From Ignatzschineria cameli (lineage in GTDB: Bacteria; Pseudomonadota; Gammaproteobacteria; Cardiobacteriales; Wohlfahrtiimonadaceae): a stretch of 64,000 bases of DNA. The position numbers and the translations under genes were made by a program. How positions within the stretch are numbered: position 1 is the first letter of the stretch; each line of letters starts with the position of its first letter. The stretch covers positions 62,001 through 126,000 of the forward strand of contig NZ_QEWW01000002.1 of NCBI RefSeq assembly GCF_003121895.1, given 5' to 3'. Below are positions 7,970-17,911 of the stretch, in pieces. The notes beneath the pieces are model-generated. The model was not told the origin of the DNA. It saw only the letters and a program-made list of their open reading frames with translations, and ran no database searches.

Positions 7970-10096
7970 ATGCAACAAAAGAGAGATATTTTTGTCACAA
8001 ACGCACTACCATTTGCAAATGGTGATATTCATCTAGGGCATCTATTAGGATATGCTCAAGCCGATATCTGGGTGCGTTTTCAGCGAATGTTAGGGAATAA
8101 TGTCTACTATATTTGTGCTGATGATACCCACGGAACCCCCATTATGTTAAAGGCAGACTCGCTAGGGATTACGCCGGAAGAGTTAATTGCCAAAGCCCAT
8201 GCCGCTCATCTTAAAGATTTTGATAATTTTTATATCGATTTTGATAATTACTACACAACGCATTCAAAAGAGAATCAACAATTGGTGGAAGAGATCTATC
8301 TGACACTTAAAGCAAATGATTTGATTGAAACTAAAACTATTGAGCAATTCTATGATGAAGAGCGCAAGATGTTTTTGCCCGATCGCTTTATTAAAGGGGA
8401 GTGTCCTAAGTGTCATGCGAAAGATCAGTATGGGGATAACTGCGAAGCTTGTGGTGCAACTTATCGCCCGACAGAGTTGATTAATCCATTCTCTGTCGTA
8501 ACTGGTAAGACACCTGTTATGCGCCCTTCAGAGCACTTTTTCTTTAAGTTATCAGATCCTCGTTGCGTTACATTTTTACGGGAATTTTTAGAAGATAAGG
8601 AGCGCTTACAGCCGGAAGCAGCGAATAAGATGCGGGAGTGGATTGGCGAAGAGGGCGATTGTAAGCTCTCCGATTGGGATATCTCTCGAGATGCTCCCTA
8701 CTTTGGATTCCCAATTCCAAATGCAGAGAATAAATATTTTTATGTCTGGTTAGATGCGCCGATCGGTTACTTTGCTTCCTTTAAGAACTATTGCGATCGT
8801 GTAGGTAATGTCGATTTTGAGAGTTTTATTAAGCAAGAGAAGGCGGCAGCAGCTGGTACGGAGATGGTCCATTTTATCGGTAAAGATATTATGTATTTCC
8901 ATACGCTCTTCTGGCCAGCGATGCTCAACTTTTCAGGACATCGCGTACCCTCTCAATATGCGATCAATGGCTTTTTAACCGTTGATGGTGCGAAAATGAG
9001 TAAATCGCGAGGAACCTTTATTACGGCAGATTCCTATATTGCACAGAAGCTCGATCCCGAATGGTTGCGCTACTACTTCGCGGCAAAATCAAATGGTGCA
9101 ATCGATGATTTTGATCTCAACCTCGATGATTTTGTGAATCGTGTTAATGCGGATCTGATCGGTAAATATGTCAATATCGCTTCAAGGACGAGCCGCTTTA
9201 TCTCAAAAAACTTTGAGAATCGCTTAGGTAAAATTGCATCAGAATCTGTAGCATTAATCGATTCTATTATTGCTCGAGCACCAGCTATTCAAGAGGGTTT
9301 TGAGAGACGAAACTTTGCCGCTGCACTCAGAGAGATCTCAGCTGCTTGTGATGATGTGAATGAACACTTTGATCAGATGAAGCCTTGGGAGATTGCGAAA
9401 GATGAGAGTCGAGCAACTTTGCTTCAAGATCTCTGTACAGGTTATTTAGAGGCCTTTAGAATTTTAACCCTCTATCTGAAGCCTGTTCTTCCCGTGGTCG
9501 CTGAGCGAGTGGAGAATTTCCTTAATATTGCACCACTATCTTTTGCGGCTCTTGAGGTGAAATTACCGGAAGGACACCTTATTAATCATTATGAACATCT
9601 GATGACACGCATTAATCGTAAAGATCTTGATGCAATGATTGAAGCAAATCGTGAAGCATTGAATGTTGAACGAAAAGATGCACAGGAGGCAGAGAATAAC
9701 GGCGCTCAAGTAGCAAAGGGTCAGAAGAAGGATGTTGCAGTCGAGTCCTCAAATGAAATGGAAAGTGACTATATCTCCATTGATGATTTTGCAAAAATCG
9801 ATCTTCGTTTAGGTAAGGTACTTGCTTGTGATTTTATCGAAGGGGCAGATAAACTCTTAACTTTCCAAATTGATCTTGGTGAAGAGCGTCCGCGAACAAT
9901 TTTTTCCGGCATTCGTAAATTCTATCAAGATCCAGAAGCTTTAGTGGGGACTTATGTGATCGTAGTTGCCAATCTTGCACCGAGAAAGATGCGTTTTGGC
10001 GTTAGTGAAGGGATGATTCTCTCCGCTTCAACAAAAGAGTCATTAACCTTATTGACCACATTAGAAGAGCTTAAGCCGGGGGCGAAGATCTCTTAA
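7970..10096 (+). CDS. metG: Methionyl-tRNA synthetase with C-terminal tRNA-binding domain
   Basis: MetG charges tRNA-Met. The 708-residue protein has the HIGH-type motif HLGH (residues 21-24), a four-cysteine zinc knuckle (CPKCHAKDQYGDNCEACG, ~145-162), KMSKS near 342-346, and the anticodon-binding helices. A low-complexity linker (~550-590, rich in E, K, N, A) leads to a Trbp111-like OB domain (IDLRLGKVLACDFIEGADKL) that aids dimerisation and tRNA binding. ATG has AGGA upstream. It stands alone between spacers and is probably monocistronic. Confidence 0.97.
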   Translation: MQQKRDIFVTNALPFANGDIHLGHLLGYAQADIWVRFQRMLGNNVYYICADDTHGTPIMLKADSLGITPEELIAKAHAAHLKDFDNFYIDFDNYYTTHSKENQQLVEEIYLTLKANDLIETKTIEQFYDEERKMFLPDRFIKGECPKCHAKDQYGDNCEACGATYRPTELINPFSVVTGKTPVMRPSEHFFFKLSDPRCVTFLREFLEDKERLQPEAANKMREWIGEEGDCKLSDWDISRDAPYFGFPIPNAENKYFYVWLDAPIGYFASFKNYCDRVGNVDFESFIKQEKAAAAGTEMVHFIGKDIMYFHTLFWPAMLNFSGHRVPSQYAINGFLTVDGAKMSKSRGTFITADSYIAQKLDPEWLRYYFAAKSNGAIDDFDLNLDDFVNRVNADLIGKYVNIASRTSRFISKNFENRLGKIASESVALIDSIIARAPAIQEGFERRNFAAALREISAACDDVNEHFDQMKPWEIAKDESRATLLQDLCTGYLEAFRILTLYLKPVLPVVAERVENFLNIAPLSFAALEVKLPEGHLINHYEHLMTRINRKDLDAMIEANREALNVERKDAQEAENNGAQVAKGQKKDVAVESSNEMESDYISIDDFAKIDLRLGKVLACDFIEGADKLLTFQIDLGEERPRTIFSGIRKFYQDPEALVGTYVIVVANLAPRKMRFGVSEGMILSASTKESLTLLTTLEELKPGAKIS

Positions 10097-10226
10097 GTGA
10101 TTGTTAGAGCGATAACTCTGAAAGAGGGGCTGATTTAATTATCAGCTTCAAGAGAGTCGGTAAATCGTAGTAACTCGAGTCACCAGAGTCGCCAAGAGTA
10201 ACAAGTAACAAGAATCTGGAAACAAG

Positions 10227-10272
10227 AAGAGAGCAGGCCATTGAGATTATCAAATAGCCGCTCTCTTTTTTT
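10227..10272 (+). terminator. Intrinsic terminator after metG
   Basis: AAGAGAGC (10227-10234) pairs with GCTCTCTT (10260-10267) around a 25-base loop, then a T run. Beyond it (10273-10370) lies a low-complexity stretch of CTTTTATCTTGAG/ACTCTCATTT type micro-repeats. Confidence 0.75.
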
Positions 10273-10381
10273 ATCTCGAGCTTTTATCTTGAGTTTTTAT
10301 CTTAAGCTTTTATTTCTAACTCTCATTTCTCACTCTCATTTTTAACGTTCATCTCCAACTTTTAATTCGATGAGGCTCTGT

Positions 10382-11383
10382 TTAGAGAGTGATAAAGGCA
10401 CTTGCAACACCAAAGTAGATAAAGACGCCGACAATATCACAGATTGAGGTGATTAATGGGCCACTTGCTGTTGCTGGATCCATCTTCATTTTACTAAAGA
10501 TAAAGGGGAGTGAAAGGCCAATGATGCTACCGATCATGACAACAAAGACCATCGTTAATGCCACAATAAAAGCGATCTCTACACCGCCACGATAGAGTCC
10601 AACAATAGAGACAGCAAGTGCCATGGTAAAGCCGAGTAGGGCAGAGATAACGGTCTCTTTACCAATCATTCTAAACCAATCTTTGATGCGAATTTCGCCA
10701 AGCGCCATCGCCCGAATGACTAAAGTTGCGGACTGAGCACCGGCATTACCTCCGCTATCGACTAAGAGCGGAAGGAAGAAGACAAGTGCGACATTACTCT
10801 CAATCAGATCTTCATAGGTAGCGATCCCGGCACCAGAAAAGATATTCATAAAGACGAGAACGACAAGCCATGCGATTCGTTTTCGATAGAGAAGAGTAAT
10901 GGTGGCAGTTAAAAGATTTTGATTACCAAGTTGATCACTTTTGATCGAAGCCATACGATAGATATCTTCAGTCCCCTCTTGTTCGATGACATCGAGAATT
11001 TGATCAATATGAATGACCCCAAGGAGGTGCCCTGACTCGGCAATAACGGGAATTGTCACAAGATCAGTCTCTTGAAAAAGTTGGGCGACCTTTTCTTGAT
11101 CAAGCGTGGTTGTGACGCTTTTTAATTTTGTTTTCATCACATTAGCGATAATCTCATCGCCTCTAGCGGAGAGTAGCTCTCTAATAGTGGCAACGCCTAC
11201 TAGTGCTCTATCTTGGTTGAGAATGTAGACATAGTGAATGCCTTCTCGTTGATAGAGGTTTTTACGGAGATAGTCGATAGCTTCATCAACCGTTTGATTG
11301 ACATCGAGAGTGATAAAGTCATTAGACATAAGAGACCCAGCCGTCTCAATGCCAAATTTCATATTGCGATCTTGAATGACCAT
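10382..11383 (-). CDS. mgtE: MgtE-type Mg2+ transporter lacking the N-terminal domain
   Basis: Inner-membrane Mg2+ channel/transporter. The ~333 residues begin directly with the CBS pair (GSLMSNDFITL ... TEDIYRM, ~10-150), the plug helix region, then five membrane segments with PLLVDSGGNAGAQSATL and the C-terminal PLITSICDIVGV, whose Asp matches the Mg2+-binding Asp of MgtE. The ~120-residue superhelical N domain of standard MgtE (about 450 residues) is missing, and the DNA upstream is riboswitch, not coding. I take ATG 11383, with GAGG nine bases upstream; ATG 11398 has no Shine-Dalgarno. Regulation by the M-box just upstream confirms a Mg2+ role. Confidence 0.92.
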   Translation of the reverse strand: MVIQDRNMKFGIETAGSLMSNDFITLDVNQTVDEAIDYLRKNLYQREGIHYVYILNQDRALVGVATIRELLSARGDEIIANVMKTKLKSVTTTLDQEKVAQLFQETDLVTIPVIAESGHLLGVIHIDQILDVIEQEGTEDIYRMASIKSDQLGNQNLLTATITLLYRKRIAWLVVLVFMNIFSGAGIATYEDLIESNVALVFFLPLLVDSGGNAGAQSATLVIRAMALGEIRIKDWFRMIGKETVISALLGFTMALAVSIVGLYRGGVEIAFIVALTMVFVVMIGSIIGLSLPFIFSKMKMDPATASGPLITSICDIVGVFIYFGVASAFITL

Positions 11384-11535
11384 TTTGCTTAACCTCATTA
11401 TCTTTTATTTTCATAAAACGACAGTAATCAATTTTTCTGTCATCGATATATTTTGTTAAGCGCGGCTGTGCGCAGCGGCCGACGCTGATATCCTGTGGAA
11501 AAGAGTCCATAGATGAACCGTCTATTTTTAAGATC

Positions 11536-11575
11536 AAAAAAAACACCCAGCCACAAAACGTGAGGAGGGTGTTTT
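11536..11575 (-). terminator. Attenuator terminator of the M-box leader
   Basis: On the minus strand AAAACACCC pairs with GGGTGTTTT and is followed by eight T, lying between the M-box aptamer and mgtE. It is the expected expression platform: Mg2+ binding would favour this terminator and stop mgtE transcription. About 150 bases of further leader separate it from the mgtE start. Confidence 0.85.
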
Positions 11576-11602
11576 ATCGATATGTAAAGGCGCCTTTACA
11601 AT

Positions 11603-11775
11603 GATCTCTCCTCTTTCGTAAAGTTTTAGCACTATATGGCATGGGTATTCATCTGAATCCCGGCTACATTAGATACTGCCTTAGCTCGACAGTTTCTGCT
11701 GACCCATTGGTGTCTCTCGACGTTTCTGGGCAGTAGCTTACCTCCATATAGGAGCCTCACCTAACGAGGATAGTT
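11603..11775 (-). ncRNA. M-box (ykoK) Mg2+ riboswitch
   Basis: Reading the minus strand, the conserved M-box blocks appear in order: GTTAGGTGAGGCTCCTATAT, then ACTGCCC...GACACCAATGGGTCAGCAGAAA, then AGCCGGGA, then CCCATGCCATATAGTGCTAAA. A closing P1 helix pairs TCCTC at the 5' end with GAGGA at the 3' end. M-box RNAs sense Mg2+ and control Mg2+ transporters, and the next gene is mgtE. Assigned from the known consensus; a covariance-model search would confirm it. Confidence 0.95.
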
Positions 11776-11800
11776 AACAATTTGGTTATACATTGTTAAC
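11773..11800. repeat. Perfect inverted repeat beside the M-box 5' end
   Basis: GTTAACAAT and ATTGTTAAC, nine bases each, are separated by ten bases. It lies between the predicted promoter and the aptamer. It could be an operator or a 5' hairpin of the leader; its function is unknown. Confidence 0.7.
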
Positions 11801-11820
11801 CCAAAATATTTAGTTTGGGC

Positions 11821-11848
11821 ATTGTACCCTGATATTTTGAATAAGCAA
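11821..11848 (-). promoter_or_regulatory. Predicted promoter for the M-box/mgtE transcript
   Basis: On the minus strand TTGCTT and TACAAT are 16 bases apart, about 45 bases upstream of the aptamer. Plausible but unremarkable hexamers. Confidence 0.4.
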
Positions 11849-11970
11849 ACCATGAATCTTGATATTTTCAAGGTTTTACTTTTTTATTATATTTAATTTA
11901 CATTATTTACAGTAAAGTCGTTACCTATGTATTTACTTTCTAGAAATAATAACCTAAATATATCCTCCTT

Positions 11971-12417
11971 CTATGAAACTTTAACCGTTAAGATATCACA
12001 AGGGGAATCATTGATAATCGATCCCGAAGTAGATCCTAAAAGCACTCCTAATCCTGATCGAGTATGGGAGCCGATTACTAATAGATCTGCTTTAAGTTCC
12101 TCTGCGGCACGGAGAATTCCTTCTTTAGTGGATAGAGCAGAAATCACCATGGTATCGCAATCGGGAATTCCCAATTTCAAGGAGAGTTCTCGCATCGATT
12201 TTTTGGCTTCAGCAATAATTTCGCTATCAGAAACTTGCGGAATAATGGGCATCAGCTCATAACCAGCACTAATACTAATTCCCTCTAAGATATTGAGTAA
12301 TGTGATCTTTGCATGATTTCTCTGTGCAACGATAAGGGCTTGGCGACCAACTTTTTCTGCATCTGCAGATTGGTCCACCGCTACAAGAATATGTTGATAC
12401 TCATTCGATTCAGACAT
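11971..12417 (-). CDS. Universal stress protein (UspA family)
   Basis: A single-domain UspA-fold protein of 148 residues. It begins [16 protein letters not shown], the first beta strand and loop of the fold, and ends with the ATP-binding G-2x-G-9x-G(S/T) signature in [19 protein letters not shown]. It is therefore probably an ATP-binding Usp; the exact stress role cannot be read from sequence. GGAG lies eight bases before the ATG. It is divergent from prfC and convergent with nothing; its downstream region holds no clear terminator. Confidence 0.9.
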   Translation of the reverse strand: MSESNEYQHILVAVDQSADAEKVGRQALIVAQRNHAKITLLNILEGISISAGYELMPIIPQVSDSEIIAEAKKSMRELSLKLGIPDCDTMVISALSTKEGILRAAEELKADLLVIGSHTRSGLGVLLGSTSGSIINDSPCDILTVKVS

Positions 12418-12582
12418 CTTTTTATCTCCAGCTATATAGATGAGTGGCCATCTATTTCATCTCTTTTTGTTATAGCAAGAGATCCACGATTTATCAATCA
12501 TCATAGGCTTAAAAAGCGACTTGAGGCAAAAAAACGTGTACAATACGGACACCTATTTTTTGAGTCAATTTTGAAATTCATC

Positions 12583-14172
12583 ATGAGTAAATTAGCGAAA
12601 GAAGTTGCCCGTCGTAGAACCTTTGCCATTATTGCCCACCCTGATGCGGGTAAAACCACAATGACTGAAAAGCTCCTGCTTTTTGGAGGCGCCATCAATC
12701 TTGCCGGTTCTGTCAAAGGGCGTAAAGCTGCACGTCATGCAACCTCAGACTGGATGGAGCTTGAGCAGCAACGGGGGATTTCAGTGACCTCTTCAGTTAT
12801 GCAGTTCCCTTATCGCGATTGTATGATCAATCTGCTTGATACGCCGGGACACCAAGACTTCTCGGAAGATACCTACCGAACTTTAACGGCGGTGGATTCA
12901 GCGCTCATGATGATCGATTGTGCAAATGGGGTTGAAGAGCAGACTATTAAGTTGATGAATGTTTGTCGATTGCGAGATACGCCCATTATCACCTTCATCA
13001 ATAAGTTGGACCGGGATGGAAAAGAGCCGATCGATCTATTAGATGAGGTGGAAGAGGTTCTCAAAATTAATTGTGCGCCGGTCACTTGGCCGATCGGTAT
13101 GGGACGAGAATTGAAGGGCGTTTACCATATTCTTGAAGATTATATCCATCTCTATGATTCAAAAGAGCGTGGAACTCGCAGCAAAGGGCAGATCATTCAA
13201 GGTTTAGATAGCCCTGAATTAGATGGGGTTTTAGGAGAGGAGCGGGCCAATGCTTTTCGTGAAGAAGTTGAGCTTGTTCGCGTGGCAAGTCATGAATTTG
13301 ATCTTGAAGAGTATCTTGCCGGGCGTTTAACGCCGGTTTATTTTGGCTCTGCAATTACAAACTTTGGTGTTCAAGAGATGCTCGATGGATTTGTTGAGAT
13401 TGCTCCCTGTCCGAAAAAGCAAGCAACATTGACCCGTGAAGTTTTGGCAGATGAAGAACCTTTAACAGGTTTTGTCTTTAAGATTCAAGCTAATATGGAT
13501 CCGCGACATCGAGATCGTATCGCTTTTATGCGTGTCTGTTCCGGCAAATATACGCCAGGAATGACCGCGCGTCATGTTCGGATTGGCAAAAATATCCGTA
13601 TTCCAGAAGCATTAACCTTTATGGCCTCCGATCGCGGTCATTTAGAAGAGGCCTATGCCGGCGATATTATCGGTATCTACAATCATGGAACGATCCGTAT
13701 TGGGGATACCTTTACTGAAGGTGAAGAGCTAAGCTTTAAAGGAATTCCTGATTTTGCACCAGAACTCTTTCGTCGTGCGCGTCTTCGCGATCCTCTAAAG
13801 ATGAAGCATCTTGAGCGTGGACTTGAGCAACTCTGTGAAGAGGGGGCGACGCAACTCTTTAAACCACTACGTAATAATGATCTGATTATTGGTGCCGTTG
13901 GAATTCTTCAGTTTGATGTGGTCGCCCATCGATTAAAGCTTGAGTACAATGTAGATTGTATCTTTGAGCATGTCGAGGTCTCTACCGCACGTTGGGTGCA
14001 TTCAAAAGATCCGAAGAAATTTGCCGAATTTAAGAAGCGGGCGGAAGATAACTTAGCGATCGATCACCATGGAGAGTATGTCTATATTGCTCCTACACGA
14101 GTTAATTTACATTTAGCGCAAGAGCGTTATCCAGATATTCAATTTGATGCCTTCCGTGAGATTCACGGTTAA
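12583..14172 (+). CDS. prfC: Peptide chain release factor 3
   Basis: RF3 is the GTPase that recycles RF1/RF2 after termination. The start at ATG 12583 gives 529 residues, identical in length to E. coli RF3. The frame is open 90 codons further upstream, but that stretch overlaps the divergent usp gene and shows no family sequence. GTPase motifs are AHPDAGKTT (G1), the switch region around [27 protein letters not shown] (G3) and NKLDRD (G4). EF-G-like domains II and III follow. There is no evident Shine-Dalgarno before the ATG. Confidence 0.96.
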   Translation: MSKLAKEVARRRTFAIIAHPDAGKTTMTEKLLLFGGAINLAGSVKGRKAARHATSDWMELEQQRGISVTSSVMQFPYRDCMINLLDTPGHQDFSEDTYRTLTAVDSALMMIDCANGVEEQTIKLMNVCRLRDTPIITFINKLDRDGKEPIDLLDEVEEVLKINCAPVTWPIGMGRELKGVYHILEDYIHLYDSKERGTRSKGQIIQGLDSPELDGVLGEERANAFREEVELVRVASHEFDLEEYLAGRLTPVYFGSAITNFGVQEMLDGFVEIAPCPKKQATLTREVLADEEPLTGFVFKIQANMDPRHRDRIAFMRVCSGKYTPGMTARHVRIGKNIRIPEALTFMASDRGHLEEAYAGDIIGIYNHGTIRIGDTFTEGEELSFKGIPDFAPELFRRARLRDPLKMKHLERGLEQLCEEGATQLFKPLRNNDLIIGAVGILQFDVVAHRLKLEYNVDCIFEHVEVSTARWVHSKDPKKFAEFKKRAEDNLAIDHHGEYVYIAPTRVNLHLAQERYPDIQFDAFREIHG

Positions 14173-14244
14173 CATCAATTGAGTGTGTCGAGAGGAAGTC
14201 GACAATTAATTAAGACCCATTAGGATAGTGGTGTCTTAGTTACC

Positions 14245-14273
14245 AACCTCAGCATTATTGCTGAGGTTTTTTT
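14245..14273 (+). terminator. Intrinsic terminator after prfC
   Basis: AACCTCAGC pairs with GCTGAGGTT around a 6-base loop, followed by a T run. Confidence 0.93.
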
Positions 14274-14565
14274 ATGCAAAAAAAAGCATCGTGTGCTTTA
14301 AGCGACTGTTGTTTCTCATCTTTTATTCCTTATTCCCTGTTGAGTATAAATTATCATTTGTTATCAGTTGTCTTATCTGATAGATTCCTAAATGATAATG
14401 ATTATCGTTACAATTGATATTGATTATATCGATAGCTCATCGGTATAGCCCATCGGTATAGCTCATATGTAGAAGTTATATTTAGAAGCTATATGTAGCT
14501 ATCCAAAATAGAGGGCTCATAGAAAGCTCATCAAGAAGATCACTCAAATAGGAACCATAAAAAAG
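14274..14565. other. Upstream region of the TonB receptor
   Basis: About 290 AT-rich bases holding the Fur box. Further on (14440-14510) are degenerate tandem units around CATCGGTATAGC and AGAAGCTATATGT. No coding frame is seen. Confidence 0.5.
14393..14407 (+). promoter_or_regulatory. Fur box
   Basis: TGATAATGATTATCG matches the 7-1-7 Fur consensus TGATAATNATTATCA at all positions but the last. It lies about 160 bases before the TonB-dependent receptor gene, so iron repression of that gene is expected. Confidence 0.85.
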
Positions 14566-16986
14566 ATGCAAAATAGTAGCCATCCTCTCCAAGAAGAAGT
14601 GTCGTTATCTTTTCTCTCCCTAAAAAGTAACGGCACACTCAATAGAACTGAGTTAAAAGCTGGAACTGAGCTAAAAGTTCTTGGAGTTAGATCACCAATT
14701 TTTAGTGTGCTCTTTAATAAATTTCTCTTTAGCGCATGCTGTACGCTCTCACTTTTCTCAATATCAGCTGCTTTAGCGGATGATGATAAAGAGGAGAATC
14801 TTCCAACAATTGCATTAGGTTCTGTAGTTGTTGTTGGTGCGCTAGAGCAGGTTACTCCTTTTAAAGAGACTCAAAGTGCTGCGGATTTGAGTAAAAACTT
14901 GGTGCAAGATGAGCGAGATTTACTGCGTCATGAGTTGAGCGTAGGTGTCAATGAGAGTGGCCGAGCGGGGAGTAATGGTTTTGCGATTCGAGGTGTTGAT
15001 AAAGATCGCGTTGCAGTTATTGTTGATGGTCTCCCGCAAGCGGAGACATTTATGCCCTCCATCTACAAGGGATATGGCTATTTCAACGGTAGCATCAATA
15101 GTGCAGAGTATGAAAATATCAGTAGTGTTACGGTGAATAAGGGGGCTAACTCCGTTAGTGATGGCAGTGGTGCGGTAGGGGGATCTCTCTATTTCACAAC
15201 TAAAAGTGTCGATGATATTGTAAAGCCGGGGCAAAAATGGGGGCTCTATTGGAAAACAGGATATTCCTCAAAAAATAGAGAGTGGCGACAAGTGTTAGGC
15301 GCAGGTTATCGTGGAGATCGCTTTTTTGGATTTGCACAATTTACAAAGAGAAGAGGGCATGAAACGATCAATAGCGGTAGTGGGGAGGAGATCTATGGTC
15401 CGGCAAGAGGGCGTCCTGATCCACAGATGAAGCATAGCTCCTCTTGGTTGACAAAGTGGGGTATCAATATTACCGATGAACAGACTTTAACTGCCTTTTA
15501 TGAGAATCGACGTCAGAGTAATCGTACAGAAGAGCGAAGTTTTAATAGCTTTGGAACTTACCGTTTTGCAAATGATACTGCACCGTATCGCCGCTTTGGT
15601 CTTGAGTATGATTATATTCCGCTCGAATCGACCTGGTTAGATACATTCAATATTGTTTATGCTGATCAGAAGATCGATATGCGCGCAGATAGTTACAATG
15701 TGAGCGAGAAAGATCCTTCTAAGATTACGCAACATTACTATCGAGCCTTTGATCAGCGACAGAAAATACTGAAGACTCAACTCTTTACCTTGCCACTCAA
15801 TTTAGGGGAGCAGGAGCATCTTCTTCAAGCTAAATTGGAATATAGACGCGGGGAACTTAAAAATAGTAATCGTGACATTCTCTATCTTAGTGGCGTTGCC
15901 CATCCAGAGCAGTACAGTATTATGACGCCGGTAAAATCCTCTGTTACAGCTTTTTCTCTGCAAGATGAGATAACAATAACGCCTCAATTATCTCTAGCAT
16001 TAGGGGCGCGTTATGATCATTACCAATATTCTCCACAGATGGATGGCAGTAATAAATTTCCCGTCAGTTTTGATAGCGAGAAAAAAAGTTTTTCTAAAAT
16101 CTCTTGGCAATTAGGAATTAATTATCAAATAACACCGGAACAGCAGATAGGTTATCGTATCAGTACGGGGTTTAGGGCCCCTAAAATTGAGGAACTCTTC
16201 TTTGAGTTTGGTAAGGGCGGAATGAACCATTTTATGCCAAATCCGCAATTGAGACCAGAGACGGCGCTGAACCAAGAGATCACTTATCAATTTAAAAATG
16301 AGTATACAGAAATAGGGCTAGGTGCTTTCTATAGTAAATATCGTAACTTTATCGATGAGCGAGTCTCTGAGAAATTGGAATCCAATCCCTACTATCCCTA
16401 TGATTGGGGATCGAAACCTTATCTATCAATCAATCAGATTCAATTTGTCAATGTGGCACATGCTCATATTTCAGGACTTGAATTGAATGCGACATTGAAT
16501 GGTCCCTTATTTGGGCTCTCTGAGAGTTGGAAATTTCACATAAAAGGGCAATATAGTAAGGGTAAGAATCAAGATGGCGATCCTCTAAAATCGATTCAAC
16601 CCTGGAGCGCATTGATGAGTGTTGAATATCAAGATCCTTCTCAGCGGTGGAATAGTATCCTAACAGCGCGTTATAGTGCGGCAAAGAGAGGAAAAGATAC
16701 TAAAGAGACCCAATATTCTTGGCGCGGAAAAGAAGAGAAGGAGTGGCCATGGTTAAGCCCCTCTTACTTTGTGGTAGATTTAACGACACAGGTAAAGCTA
16801 GATCGGGATATAACGCTCAATTTTGGTGTCTTTAATCTCTTTAATCGAAGCTACTCAACTTGGGATAGTCTACGGGATCTACCTACCTTTGGTACCACGA
16901 ATCGAATAGATCCTGATGGGCGGGGATTAGAGCGCTTTACAGCACCTAAGCGTAATTTTGCTATCTCAATAGAGGGGCGGTTTTAG
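14566..16986 (+). CDS. TonB-dependent outer-membrane receptor, hemoglobin/transferrin type
   Basis: An 806-residue outer-membrane importer. After an unusually long N-terminal lead (~50 residues), a signal peptide hydrophobic core (~48-70) ends at ALADDD. The plug domain (~80-220) contains NGFAIRGVDKDRVAVIVDG and VTVNKGANSVSDGSGAVGG. The rest is a 22-strand barrel with the TonB-receptor pattern YRISTGFRAPKIEELFFE and a C-terminal aromatic residue (EGRF). Overall it looks most like the hemoglobin/transferrin/lactoferrin receptor family; the actual ligand, probably haem or a haem protein, is inferred. The upstream Fur box shows iron control. No tonB or haem ABC transporter adjoins it. Confidence 0.9.
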   Translation: MQNSSHPLQEEVSLSFLSLKSNGTLNRTELKAGTELKVLGVRSPIFSVLFNKFLFSACCTLSLFSISAALADDDKEENLPTIALGSVVVVGALEQVTPFKETQSAADLSKNLVQDERDLLRHELSVGVNESGRAGSNGFAIRGVDKDRVAVIVDGLPQAETFMPSIYKGYGYFNGSINSAEYENISSVTVNKGANSVSDGSGAVGGSLYFTTKSVDDIVKPGQKWGLYWKTGYSSKNREWRQVLGAGYRGDRFFGFAQFTKRRGHETINSGSGEEIYGPARGRPDPQMKHSSSWLTKWGINITDEQTLTAFYENRRQSNRTEERSFNSFGTYRFANDTAPYRRFGLEYDYIPLESTWLDTFNIVYADQKIDMRADSYNVSEKDPSKITQHYYRAFDQRQKILKTQLFTLPLNLGEQEHLLQAKLEYRRGELKNSNRDILYLSGVAHPEQYSIMTPVKSSVTAFSLQDEITITPQLSLALGARYDHYQYSPQMDGSNKFPVSFDSEKKSFSKISWQLGINYQITPEQQIGYRISTGFRAPKIEELFFEFGKGGMNHFMPNPQLRPETALNQEITYQFKNEYTEIGLGAFYSKYRNFIDERVSEKLESNPYYPYDWGSKPYLSINQIQFVNVAHAHISGLELNATLNGPLFGLSESWKFHIKGQYSKGKNQDGDPLKSIQPWSALMSVEYQDPSQRWNSILTARYSAAKRGKDTKETQYSWRGKEEKEWPWLSPSYFVVDLTTQVKLDRDITLNFGVFNLFNRSYSTWDSLRDLPTFGTTNRIDPDGRGLERFTAPKRNFAISIEGRF

Positions 16987-17233
16987 TGAGTTATTAATAT
17001 GTTTCGAATAATCTATAATATTTTTAAAAAGTGTTATAATTTATTGAGTGGTTATAGCATTATTAAATTAATGAAGTAACGTATTATTTGTTACCGAGTG
17101 ATTGATCACTCGGTGATTATCGGGTCGAAGAGTTTAGCGATATATTTGTTTATGTTTATGTTTATATTTGTACGTATATCTCTAGTTTCTAACAGCCGAT
17201 TCTAGAGCGTGATCTTTTTAATAGGAGTAGAAG

Positions 17234-17839
17234 ATGAAAAAATTATTAGCAGTTACTGTATTAGCAGCCGCTACAACTTCTTTAACCGTAGCACAAGCGC
17301 AAGACTTTCAACAATATGTCTCTGCAAAAGCGGTTCTCAATCATGTGAATAGTAAGTTTGAACTCAATAATGAAGATACGAAAAAGAGTAAAAATGTAGG
17401 AGGTCTTCGTTTAGCTTATGGTGCGATCTTCCCAGCAGCTGATAACAATGTGCGTGCAGAGATTGAATACGGCTATAACGGTAAAGCAAAAGTGAATGCA
17501 GATAAGAGAGAATCAGAGACAAAATCTCAATCTGTAATGTTAAATGGTTACTTTGATTTCAATACCGGTACAGCTGTTACCCCTTATGTTGGTGCAGGAC
17601 TTGGTTATGCAAGATTGAAGAATACCGTTACGCCTGAAGGAAAAGATTCATACTCAAAGAGCAAAGGTAACTTTGCATGGCAGGTGGGTGCGGGTGTGAG
17701 CTACGCTGTTAACAGCAATGTTGATATCGATTTAGCTTATCGTTTTATGGATTACGGAAAAGTAGATCATAAGGATAATAGAGGAAAAGCTAAAATGCGT
17801 GGTAATGAGTTTAGCTTAGGGGTTCGTTACAACTTCTAA
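17234..17839 (+). CDS. Outer-membrane beta-barrel protein (opacity-type), paralogue 1
   Basis: A 201-residue small barrel protein. The signal peptide MKKLLAVTVLAAATTSLTVAQA is followed by alternating beta strands, including NNVRAEIEYGYNG, VTPYVGAGLGYARLKN, WQVGAGVSYAVNSNVDIDLAYRFMDYG and the terminal FSLGVRYNF with a C-terminal Phe for BAM recognition. This is the eight-stranded Opa/OmpX-like architecture with variable charged loops. It is closely similar to the next gene. AGGAG precedes the ATG. The function is unknown; adhesion or surface variation is a guess from the fold. Confidence 0.88.
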   Translation: MKKLLAVTVLAAATTSLTVAQAQDFQQYVSAKAVLNHVNSKFELNNEDTKKSKNVGGLRLAYGAIFPAADNNVRAEIEYGYNGKAKVNADKRESETKSQSVMLNGYFDFNTGTAVTPYVGAGLGYARLKNTVTPEGKDSYSKSKGNFAWQVGAGVSYAVNSNVDIDLAYRFMDYGKVDHKDNRGKAKMRGNEFSLGVRYNF

Positions 17840-17911
17840 TCTCATTAATCCTCTAGCTGATAGATCATTCATTGATAAAATTCAGCTAAAAATCGGTTAT
17901 AAAAGTGATAA

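Noticed and set aside
12313-12582. N-terminal extension of prfC by 90 codons
   Set aside because: It overlaps the divergent usp gene, resembles nothing in RF3, and the start at 12583 gives exactly the family length.
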